The notes under the pieces were generated by a model. It searched no databases. It saw nothing but the letters and a program-made list of their open reading frames with translations, and was not told the DNA's origin. From NCBI GenBank assembly GCA_900549775.1, contig URPR01000021.1, forward strand, positions 1 to 19,326: a stretch of DNA of 19,326 nt, given 5' to 3'. Of this stretch, positions 7,020 to 13,184 are shown in pieces. Origin of the DNA: an uncultured Oscillospiraceae bacterium. GTDB lineage: Bacteria; Bacillota; Clostridia; Oscillospirales; Acutalibacteraceae. The stretch's first letter is position 1, and each line of letters begins with the position of its first letter. The translations under genes were made by a program, and so were the position numbers.

Positions 7020-7121
7020 AACTCGCGGCGCCGCCCAAGGCGTTTTATACGCCTTGGGATTATCGCATTTTTTGCGATAATCCATTTCCGAAAATTTTTC
7101 GGAAATGGGCGGCGCAGTTTT
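7018..7121. repeat. Cloverleaf-shaped nested inverted-repeat element between regulator and kinase
   Basis: An outer stem (GCGCCGCCC 7028-7036 with GGGCGGCGC 7107-7115, extended by AAAACT/AGTTTT across a CGCG bulge) encloses three abutting palindromes. They are CCAAGGCG/CGCCTTGG (7035-7057, 7-base loop), GGATTATCGCA/TGCGATAATCC (7057-7083, loop TTTTT) and ATTTCCGAAA/TTTCGGAAAT (7084-7106, loop ATT). The whole can form a four-way junction as DNA cruciform or RNA. It begins in the regulator's stop codon and fills most of the gap before the kinase. It could be a miniature mobile element, an RNA processing or stability element, or an attenuator. No coding capacity is seen. Confidence 0.85.
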
Positions 7122-7160
7122 GAGCAGTTTTTTCAAAATTTAAAATAGGAGTAAAATCGT

Positions 7161-8597
7161 ATGCTTTTCAAAGGTATAACTAAAAGATGGTTTCTGAAAT
7201 GTGCTATTCTTATCGTTTTGATAATCTGTGCTTCAGAATGTTTTTTGATTTGTTCAATAAAGAAAGCAAGTCAACAGGCATTAAAAGACTCATTTTTGAA
7301 TAAAGCAAACAGCTTTTCTAACGTTCTTTTCGAGGAATCTGAAATATCGCAAGAAGCTTTTAACGAAAAATGTAAAACGTACATAAAATACTCTAATAAT
7401 CCCAGCCTCTTAAATGTTTGCGTCTACGATAAATATAATAACGTTGTCGCTTCAAAATCGGAAATTGCAACAAACGACCCCATGCAAGATTACTTGGACG
7501 TAAAAGATAACAAAAAAAGCTATTCATACTCAAACGAAAAACTTCATAACGGCATAAAGGTTTTTTCTTTAAGCCAAGCTCTTAAAGATCAGCAAGGAAA
7601 CTTTCTGGGCATTGTAAGGTACACCGTTTCTCTACAAACTTTTGATGATCTCATAGCAAAAACATTGATCGCATCTATAATTATTTGCCTATTGATGATA
7701 TCTTTCTTAATAATCTCCAGCTTATTTTTTATAAGGTCAATTATCGCACCGATCTGTGAAGTCAGTAAGACATCCAGGAAGATAGCTCTGGGCAACTTTA
7801 ATGCTAAGCTAAACAAAAAACATGATGATGAAATTGGTGAGCTTTGCGACACGGTAAACTATATGGCACAAAAGCTTTCAGAATCTGAAAAGATGAAAAA
7901 CGATTTCATTTCATCCATCTCGCATGAGCTCAGAACACCACTAACGGCAATAAAAGGCTGGGCGGAGACTATACAAACTTGTCCAGAAGACAAAGATATG
8001 TATGAAAAGGGCGTAAACGTCATTATTCACGAGTCCGAGCGTTTGTGTGGGCTGGTTGAAGAGCTGCTTGATTTTTCAAGAATGCAAGGCGGCAGAATGA
8101 TATTAAAGCTTGATAAAATCGACATTTTAGCCGAAATTAGTGAGGCAGTTTATATGTTTAGGAAAAAAGCAGTAGAAGAAAATAAAATATTGCTCTATTC
8201 TGAACCTGAAAATTTGCCCGCTGTTCTGGGTGATAGAAATAGACTGAAACAGGTTTTTATAAATGTTATTGATAATGCCATAAAGTACACTCCCGAAAAC
8301 GGAGTCATCAGCGTGGGCGCAAAGGAAGAAAACGGTTATATATCTATAACGATTAGTGATAACGGCTGTGGTATACCAAACATTCATTTGCCTAGAGTAA
8401 CGGAAAAGTTCTACAAAGCAAACACAACCCAAAAGGGCTCAGGGATAGGCTTAGCAGTTGCAAATGAAATAGTGATATTACATGGCGGATTTATAAACAT
8501 AAAAAGTGAGGAAAATATTGGTACCGTAGTTACCATAATGATCCCAATCGCGGGCGCTGTAGAGCCTGATAATATAATTAAAGGAGAAACGAAATGA
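7161..8597 (+). CDS. Membrane sensor histidine kinase
   Basis: A 478-residue kinase. TM1 is about residues 11-31. An extracytoplasmic sensor region spans about 32-165 with no recognised fold. TM2 is about 167-190, followed by a HAMP linker (to about 245). The HisKA dimerisation helix has the phospho-accepting H255 in SSISHELRTPLTAIKGW. The ATPase domain shows the N box NVIDNAIKYTP, G1 DNGCGIP and G2 GSGIGLAVANEI. AGGAG lies 9 bases before the ATG. It probably phosphorylates the adjacent regulator. The gene overlaps the next by four bases (ATGA), so it is translationally coupled to the DUF1385 gene. The signal sensed is unknown. Confidence 0.93.
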   Translation: MLFKGITKRWFLKCAILIVLIICASECFLICSIKKASQQALKDSFLNKANSFSNVLFEESEISQEAFNEKCKTYIKYSNNPSLLNVCVYDKYNNVVASKSEIATNDPMQDYLDVKDNKKSYSYSNEKLHNGIKVFSLSQALKDQQGNFLGIVRYTVSLQTFDDLIAKTLIASIIICLLMISFLIISSLFFIRSIIAPICEVSKTSRKIALGNFNAKLNKKHDDEIGELCDTVNYMAQKLSESEKMKNDFISSISHELRTPLTAIKGWAETIQTCPEDKDMYEKGVNVIIHESERLCGLVEELLDFSRMQGGRMILKLDKIDILAEISEAVYMFRKKAVEENKILLYSEPENLPAVLGDRNRLKQVFINVIDNAIKYTPENGVISVGAKEENGYISITISDNGCGIPNIHLPRVTEKFYKANTTQKGSGIGLAVANEIVILHGGFINIKSEENIGTVVTIMIPIAGAVEPDNIIKGETK

Positions 8598-9547
8598 GCA
8601 AAAATAAAATTATTACATCCATTGGTGGGCAAGCGCTGATAGAAGGCGTTATGATGAGAGGCCCTAAAAAAACCTTTTTATCGGTGAGACTTCCGGATAA
8701 TTCACTTTACAGTGAAGAAATTAAGGTAGATTTGATTCAAAAAAAATATAAAATATTTAAGTACCCGTTTTTTAGAGGAATCGCAGGGCTAATCGATTCT
8801 CTTAGGATAGGACAAAAAGCCTTAAATATTTCTGCTGAAAAGTCTACAGGCTTAGATAAAATGGAACCTGAGTCCAAATTTGAAAAGTGGCTTTCAAAAA
8901 CTTTTGGAGACAAAATAACTAATGTGGTAATTTTTATTTCCACTGTTTTAGGTATTTGTCTTTCGCTGTTCCTTTTTTTCTTTTTGCCGTCTTGGATATT
9001 TAACGTCACTGTGGGCAACATACCTCAGTTTGCTGGAAATTCCACAGTTCGCTCTATCTTTGAAGGTATTATCAAATTTTTAATCTTCTTAGCATATATG
9101 TTTTTGTGCTCACAAATTAAAGACATAAAAAGAGTTTTTCAGTACCATGGCGCCGAGCACAAGACTATATTTTGCTATGAAAACCAAGATGAGCTAACTG
9201 TTGAAAATGTTAAAAAATGCAGTCGTTTTCACCCGCGCTGTGGAACAAGTTTCATAGTAGTTATGCTCTTAATCGGAATAGTAATAGGTATATTCATCCC
9301 GTTTCATGGATCAGCTTTAAGGGCTATAATCAAAATTCTTTTAATCCCAGTAATGGCTTCGCTAGGGTATGAATTGATTAAATTTTGTGGAAGGCACGAT
9401 AATAAGCTAACTAGAATCATTGCTTCGCCAGGTCTATGGATGCAAAGAATAACTACCAAAGAACCCGACGACAGCATGATAGAGGTCGCGATAAATTCCT
9501 TAAAGGCTGTTATTCCTGAAAACAAAGAGGATCAAATAAAAATATGA
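8594..9547 (+). CDS. DUF1385 family membrane protein (YqhQ-like)
   Basis: A 317-residue protein with the family start GGQALIEGVMMRGP and the conserved YHGAEHKTIFCYE and HPRCGTSF segments. About four transmembrane helices are visible: around IFISTVLGICLSLFLFF, IIKFLIFLAYMFL, FIVVMLLIGIVIGIFI and IIKILLIPVMASLGYEL. The biochemical function of DUF1385 proteins is not settled. In many Firmicutes the gene neighbours prmC, as here. It overlaps the kinase gene at its start and prmC at its end by four bases each. Confidence 0.92.
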   Translation: MSKNKIITSIGGQALIEGVMMRGPKKTFLSVRLPDNSLYSEEIKVDLIQKKYKIFKYPFFRGIAGLIDSLRIGQKALNISAEKSTGLDKMEPESKFEKWLSKTFGDKITNVVIFISTVLGICLSLFLFFFLPSWIFNVTVGNIPQFAGNSTVRSIFEGIIKFLIFLAYMFLCSQIKDIKRVFQYHGAEHKTIFCYENQDELTVENVKKCSRFHPRCGTSFIVVMLLIGIVIGIFIPFHGSALRAIIKILLIPVMASLGYELIKFCGRHDNKLTRIIASPGLWMQRITTKEPDDSMIEVAINSLKAVIPENKEDQIKI

Positions 9548-10401
9548 CTTTGGGTGAAATCTATAAAGAGGGGAAAAACATATTAAAAAACGCAAATATA
9601 GATAACTACAGTTTTGACGTTATGTGTATTATTGGCCACTGTTTTAACTTAAAACGCCATGATTTATCGGTACAGCAAAACCGTACTGTTTCCAACTCTG
9701 AGAAAAATAATTTTTTTAAACTGATAGAAAAAAGAAAAAATCATTACCCGCTTCAGTATATCCTGGGCCAGTGCAACTTCATGGGAAATGAATTTAAAAT
9801 TGGCGAGGGTGTACTCATCCCGCGTGACGATACAGAGGTTCTTGTAAATGCATCTACTGATATATTAAAATGCAAAGAAAACGCTAATGTATTAGATTTG
9901 TGCAGCGGTTCAGGAATTGTGGCAATATCACTTGCAAAGAAATTTAAAAATACTCACTTTTTTTCAGTTGAACTTTCAAATAAAGCTATCTCCTACCTTT
10001 TAAGCAACATAAAAACTAACCATACTAAAAATGTAACACCAATTAAATACGATGTACTAGACAGTAAATTGGCAATTTTTCATGAGCTTGAATATAAATT
10101 TGATTTAATCGTCTCAAACCCACCTTATATAAATTCAAATGACATAATAACCTTACAAAAAGAGGTGCAAAATGAACCTAAAATGGCTCTGGACGGTGGA
10201 AAAAATGGACTAGTTTTTTATAGAGCTATAGCCGAAAACTGGACCCAACTTTTAAAAAATAATGGCAGCATTTGCATAGAAATAGGGATGGGACAAAAAG
10301 ATAGCGTAGTTGATATTTTTAAAAGTGCTGGGCTTAAAGGTGTAAGCTCACGAAAAGATATAAATGGCATTGATAGAGTCGTTTGCGCGACAAAATATTA
10401 G
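9544..10401 (+). CDS. prmC: Peptide chain release factor N5-glutamine methyltransferase
   Basis: A 285-residue enzyme of normal length. An N-terminal helical domain (about 1-85) includes PLQYILGQCNFMG. The SAM-binding motif is VLDLCSGSGIVAISLA (about 116-131). The catalytic NPPY motif at 192-195 (LIVSNPPYINS) binds the target glutamine. It methylates the GGQ glutamine of release factors RF1 and RF2. The usual partner prfA is not adjacent. It overlaps the DUF1385 gene by four bases. Confidence 0.95.
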   Translation: MTLGEIYKEGKNILKNANIDNYSFDVMCIIGHCFNLKRHDLSVQQNRTVSNSEKNNFFKLIEKRKNHYPLQYILGQCNFMGNEFKIGEGVLIPRDDTEVLVNASTDILKCKENANVLDLCSGSGIVAISLAKKFKNTHFFSVELSNKAISYLLSNIKTNHTKNVTPIKYDVLDSKLAIFHELEYKFDLIVSNPPYINSNDIITLQKEVQNEPKMALDGGKNGLVFYRAIAENWTQLLKNNGSICIEIGMGQKDSVVDIFKSAGLKGVSSRKDINGIDRVVCATKY

Positions 10402-10413
10402 GAGGTTTTTAAA

Positions 10414-11037
10414 GTGAATATACTCGTTGTAGGATGCGAACGCTTGGGCTCAAGGGTGGCTAACGAACTTTTCGAGCAGGGACATACTGTATCTGTGGTA
10501 GATAGTAATCCTCAAAACTTTTACCAATTATCTGATGATTTCGATGGAATCACCGTTTTGGGTACTCCAATGGATATGAAAGTTTTGAGAGAAGCTGGAA
10601 TTGAAAGTTGTGATGCCGTTGCCGTTGTCACTTCGGACGATAACCTTAATATTACCGTTTCTCAAATAGTCAAAGAATTTTTTTACATTGACAACGTTTT
10701 AGTAAGAATAAACGACCCCGCACGCGAACAAGTATTTTATAACCTGGGTCTAAAAACTGTATGCCCTACGAACTTAGCTTGCGGCGTTCTAACTTCTGCC
10801 ATAACGCAAGAGTTTGTAGAAAAGCAAATAAATTTCGGTGTTCATACATTAAGCATAAATGCACGTGAAATAGATCACAGGATGATTGGGCGTTCACTAA
10901 ACAGCATACCTGTCAAGTCTTCTGAATCCATTATAGGTGTCACAAATTCTAACGGAAAATTACTCCTGTTTGATGGGAAACAAGACATAGTGTTAAATCC
11001 ACGCGATAGAATCATTTACGCTAGAATTTCAGATTAA
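10414..11037 (+). CDS. TrkA-like RCK-domain protein, first copy
   Basis: A 207-residue cytosolic protein with an N-terminal Rossmann (RCK_N/TrkA_N) domain (ILVVGCERLGSRVANEL). The acidic DS after strand 2 suggests NAD(H) binding. A C-terminal RCK_C domain spans about 140-207. The glycine motif is degenerate (GCERLG) compared with the next gene (GGGSLG). The start is GTG at 10414 with TAGGAGG 8 bases upstream. Such proteins gate Trk/Ktr-type potassium transporters by nucleotide binding. The membrane subunit is not in this window, so potassium regulation is inferred from family only. Confidence 0.88.
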   Translation: MNILVVGCERLGSRVANELFEQGHTVSVVDSNPQNFYQLSDDFDGITVLGTPMDMKVLREAGIESCDAVAVVTSDDNLNITVSQIVKEFFYIDNVLVRINDPAREQVFYNLGLKTVCPTNLACGVLTSAITQEFVEKQINFGVHTLSINAREIDHRMIGRSLNSIPVKSSESIIGVTNSNGKLLLFDGKQDIVLNPRDRIIYARISD

Positions 11038-11075
11038 TTTTTGTTTTTTTAATATTCTTTATAAAGGAGAAAATT

Positions 11076-11735
11076 ATGAGAGTTGTTATTGTCGGAGGGG
11101 GCAGTTTAGGATACCATTTAGCCCTTTCAATGCTAGACAAAGATTACGAGGTTAACTTAATAGAAAAAGACAAAAACAGGTGTTCACAGCTTGCAAACTT
11201 GCTGGATGCAGAAGTAATATGCGGAGATGGAACTGAAATAGAAGTTTTAGCTGATGCTATAACCGGAAAAGTCGATTGTTTTATCGCCGTAACAAACAAA
11301 GATCAGGATAACCTGGTAGCTTCTCAATTAGCTCAAAAAAGATTTCAAATAAAAAAAGTTATAACTAGAGCCAACAATCCAGGAAACTTAGAGGCTTTAA
11401 GGAAGCTTGGTATGACAAATGCTGTTTGCAGTACTGAACTCATTACAAGGTTAATAGAACAAGAACTGGACAGTGCCGGCGGAAGGCTTATAGCTAGCTT
11501 AAACAAAGGCCGTGCTGCTATTTGTGAGCTACAAGTACTTAAAGATTCTAAAGTCGTTGGACAATCGCTAAAAGACATAATATTGCCAAAATCTTCACTT
11601 ATAATCTCCCTTTTTAGAGACGATGAATTAATTATCCCTGAAGGAAACACCACTTTTTTACCTGGAGATGAAGTTGTTGCCATTTGCGCAAATGGTTCAC
11701 AGAAAAAGTTAATAAAGATTTTTTCTGAGCGCTAA
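11076..11735 (+). CDS. TrkA-like RCK-domain protein, second copy
   Basis: A 219-residue protein with a canonical Rossmann motif MRVVIVGGGSLGYHLALSML and acidic EKD after strand 2. GDGTEIEVL and AVTNKDQDNL follow, typical of TrkA_N. A C-terminal RCK_C domain is about 140-219. AAAGGAG lies a few bases before the ATG. It follows the first TrkA-like gene after 38 bases. Tandem RCK proteins may form a hetero-oligomeric gating ring, or regulate different channels. Confidence 0.9.
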   Translation: MRVVIVGGGSLGYHLALSMLDKDYEVNLIEKDKNRCSQLANLLDAEVICGDGTEIEVLADAITGKVDCFIAVTNKDQDNLVASQLAQKRFQIKKVITRANNPGNLEALRKLGMTNAVCSTELITRLIEQELDSAGGRLIASLNKGRAAICELQVLKDSKVVGQSLKDIILPKSSLIISLFRDDELIIPEGNTTFLPGDEVVAICANGSQKKLIKIFSER

Positions 11736-11761
11736 AAATAAAGTAAGGATTGTTCTCTTTG

Positions 11762-11796
11762 TTCTAAAATAATAACCACCCGTGAAATGAGTGGTT
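11762..11796 (-). terminator. Probable terminator of the flavoprotein gene, possibly shared with the trkA operon
   Basis: AACCACCC (11774-11781) pairs with GAGTGGTT (11789-11796) in an 8-bp stem including one G-U pair. On the minus strand it is followed by TTATTATTTT, a fair U-tract. On the plus strand only TTT follows. It lies between convergent genes and may work better for the minus strand. Confidence 0.55.
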
Positions 11797-11848
11797 TACA
11801 CAAGGAATATAAAACAAAAGTACAAATTACTTGCTACCCTTAAATGGG

Positions 11849-12382
11849 TTAAATATCTCTTGAAATTCTCTCAATTTCCTTATACAACTTGTTCGGCATA
11901 CTTAAATTTGCATCAGTATTTTGCCAAATTATCGTGCCCTTCATTTTAGCGTTTAATGAAAATAAAACACATTTTAGCTGCTGTTCTACCATTCTAGCGT
12001 ACTTTTTCTTGTTTTTCCCGCAAGTTAAAAGCAAGATAACTTCTTTTCTCTTTTCAATAGGATTTACGTTTCTAGTATTGTAGTAGATTTGAGTTCTGTC
12101 TAAGATGGCTTTCAATGGAGCTGGAAAACTGAGATTATATATAGGTGTTGCGATAATTATTAAATCGGCATTTGTTAAGTTCTTATAAAACTCGTCAAGG
12201 TCATTAAAGGAACATTTCTTATACTTTTTACAGTAGCTACAATCAACGCAGGGTTTGGCATCTTTTCTGAAAGCATCTATAAAAAATATATCATATTTTT
12301 TTAGATTAACACTTCCGACGAAGTGACTTAACATTTCTTTTGTATGCCCTTCTGCGTGAGGTGACGCAAAAACTATAAGCAT
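11849..12382 (-). CDS. Flavodoxin-fold NAD(P)H-dependent oxidoreductase with cysteine cluster
   Basis: A protein of about 177 residues beginning MLIVFASPHAEGHTKEMLSHF, matching the FMN-binding start of the flavodoxin-like NADPH-dependent FMN reductase family. The cysteine run PCVDCSYCKKYKKC resembles the cluster region of iron-sulfur flavoproteins (CxxCxxC plus one more Cys). ADLIIIATPIYNLSFPAPLKAILDR is the typical second flavin-binding segment. The frame is open to a GTG at 12403, but that codon lies inside the GAGAGGTG ribosome-binding-like sequence. ATG 12382 gives the family-like N-terminus, though its spacing to that site is long, so the start is uncertain. The substrate is unknown. Confidence 0.82.
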   Translation of the reverse strand: MLIVFASPHAEGHTKEMLSHFVGSVNLKKYDIFFIDAFRKDAKPCVDCSYCKKYKKCSFNDLDEFYKNLTNADLIIIATPIYNLSFPAPLKAILDRTQIYYNTRNVNPIEKRKEVILLLTCGKNKKKYARMVEQQLKCVLFSLNAKMKGTIIWQNTDANLSMPNKLYKEIERISRDI

Positions 12383-12418
12383 TCTTTTTTTTATAATAAT
12401 CACCTCTCTTATTTTGTA

Positions 12419-12447
12419 TTGACATTTTCTTATTGATGTGCTATTAT
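12419..12447 (+). promoter_or_regulatory. Sigma-A promoter of tRNA-Trp
   Basis: TTGACA (12419-12424), a 17-base spacer and TATTAT (12442-12447) put the start near 12454, just before the tRNA at 12462. On the opposite strand, TATAAT preceded by TGA (12448-12443) could be an extended -10 for the flavoprotein gene, so the two promoters may overlap. Confidence 0.8.
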
Positions 12448-12461
12448 ATCAAGTATAGCAT

Positions 12462-12537
12462 AGGGGTATAGCTCAGTTGGTAGAGCAGTGGTCTCCAAAA
12501 CCACGTGCCGAGGGTTCAAGTCCTTCTGCCCCTGCCA
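12462..12537 (+). tRNA. tRNA-Trp (anticodon CCA)
   Basis: 76 bases fold as a standard cloverleaf. The acceptor is AGGGGTA/TGCCCCT with one G-U pair. The anticodon arm GTGGT-CTCCAAA-ACCAC shows CCA, and the T arm is GAGGG-TTCAAGT-CCTTC. The 3' CCA is encoded. It has its own promoter upstream and a terminator downstream. Confidence 0.97.
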
Positions 12538-12545
12538 AAAACAAA

Positions 12546-12578
12546 ACGGATGCCGTATGGTGTCCGTTTTTTGTTTTT
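12546..12578 (+). terminator. Terminator directly after tRNA-Trp
   Basis: ACGGATGCC pairs with GGTGTCCGT around a GTAT loop (9 bp with G-U pairs) and is followed by TTTTTTGTTTTT. Confidence 0.87.
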
Positions 12579-12589
12579 GCAATAAAATT

Positions 12590-12738
12590 AGGACTTGAAC
12601 CCGGGAGGGTCTGAGCGTCAAGAAAACAGCCCTGTGGACTGTTTTTAGCGAGGAGGGGTGAGCAGGGTACTGCTGCACGGCAACGGTCGGCGAGCCATAA
12701 GAGTGCGAAGCACGCGGCAAGTTCTTCTGCCCCTGCCA
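12590..12738. repeat. GC-rich structured element ending in a duplicated tRNA-Trp 3' end
   Basis: The segment is clearly richer in G and C than its AT-rich flanks. It starts with an inverted copy of the tRNA T-arm (AGGACTTGAACCC, reverse complement of GGGTTCAAGTCCT). It ends with CAAGTTCTTCTGCCCCTGCCA-type sequence at 12718-12738 that matches the tRNA 3' end at 12517-12537 in 20 of 21 bases. Inside are hairpins AAAACAGCCC/GGACTGTTTT and GTGC-GAA-GCAC. Possible explanations are a small tRNA-derived or tRNA-targeting repeat, a remnant att site, or a decayed second tRNA gene. Reading frames through it are spurious. Confidence 0.7.
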
Positions 12739-12743
12739 TAAAT

Positions 12744-12780
12744 GCCTAGGATTATCAATGATCTTAGGCGTTTTTCTTTT
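12744..12780 (+). terminator. Terminator after the duplicated tRNA 3' end
   Basis: GCCTAGGAT pairs with ATCTTAGGC (9 bp, one G-U) followed by GTTTTTCTTTT. It may be the original tRNA-Trp terminator displaced by the inserted element. Confidence 0.8.
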
Positions 12781-12986
12781 GCCTTTTTACAACTGAAAAA
12801 TACAGCAAAATTAAAATTTGATGTAGATCAATAGCTTCGACGGGCGACGAATAGGCGACGGGATATTGAAAAAAGCAGGAATTTAATAATAGTGGATTAT
12901 TTACTCTTCAAAGAGGGACTTGAATTTTAATTTTTTGAAATATAAAGTAGGATACTTTTAATGGTACTGAAATTATAATACATTAA
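12781..12986. other. AT-rich intergenic region with no gene seen
   Basis: I see no credible reading frame with a ribosome binding site, RNA gene or long repeat here. A short GGCGACG repeat (within 12840-12862) is the only local pattern. The cas9 promoter begins just after it. Confidence 0.6.
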
Positions 12987-13015
12987 TTGACAAATAGTTA
13001 CATTATGATTATAAT
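12987..13015 (+). promoter_or_regulatory. Consensus sigma-A promoter pointing toward cas9
   Basis: A perfect TTGACA (12987-12992), a 17-base spacer and a perfect TATAAT (13010-13015) predict a start near 13022 on the plus strand. The transcript would run through the complement of the tracrRNA (including its terminator hairpin) and reach the cas9 ATG after about 163 bases. A weaker alternative nearer cas9 is TTGAAC/TAGGAT (13113-13140, 16-base spacer). No other gene lies between. Confidence 0.75.
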
Positions 13016-13025
13016 TACAATATAA

Positions 13026-13148
13026 AATAAAAAAGACCTCACCGAAGAGGTCTTTTAGCACACAATGTGTGGTTGAACGAATTAACGTCAACGATTTGAG
13101 TTAAACTTTTATTTGAACTCACAGTGTAGTTCCATAGGATCAAACTAC
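13026..13148 (-). ncRNA. tracrRNA of the type II-A CRISPR system
   Basis: The minus-strand RNA starts with a full-length anti-repeat (13145 to about 13111). About 17 bases, CCTATGGAACTACACTG, pair with the repeat core with one mismatch, and TTCAAAT pairs with the repeat 5' end beyond a bulge. A nexus-like hairpin TTAAC-TCAA-ATCG-TTGA-C-GTTAA follows (13104-13082, one bulged C). Then come a CACAC-ATT-GTGTG hairpin (13071-13059) and a terminator hairpin (13056-13031) with a U-rich tail. The layout matches Cas9 guide scaffolds: anti-repeat, nexus, 3' hairpins. The length is about 120 bases. The 5' end is estimated from the promoter. Confidence 0.9.
13031..13056 (-). terminator. Rho-independent terminator of tracrRNA
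   Basis: AAAAGACCTC pairs with GAGGTCTTTT (10 bp) around TTCGGT, then TTATTTT follows on the minus strand. On the plus strand TTTTAG follows the same stem, so it might weakly attenuate the cas9 transcript. Confidence 0.88.
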
Positions 13149-13154
13149 ACTTGT

Positions 13155-13183
13155 ATGGTAACATATTGAAAGGCGGTTGTCAA
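13155..13183 (-). promoter_or_regulatory. tracrRNA promoter overlapping the cas9 translation start
   Basis: On the minus strand TTGACA (13183-13178), a 17-base spacer and TACCAT (13160-13155) predict a start near 13148. The -35 box lies between the cas9 ribosome binding site and its ATG at 13185, so cas9 and tracrRNA control signals share the same bases. Confidence 0.75.
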
Positions 13184-13184
13184 G

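Noticed and set aside
12430..12739. Minus-strand reading frames of 88 and 96 codons across tRNA-Trp and the GC-rich element
   Set aside because: They read through a tRNA gene and its duplicated end and lack ribosome binding sites; the peptides are typical spurious translations of tRNA.
13031..13056. Hairpin as a plus-strand terminator of an upstream gene
   Set aside because: No gene precedes it on the plus strand, its U-rich tail is better on the minus strand, and it fits exactly at the end of the tracrRNA.
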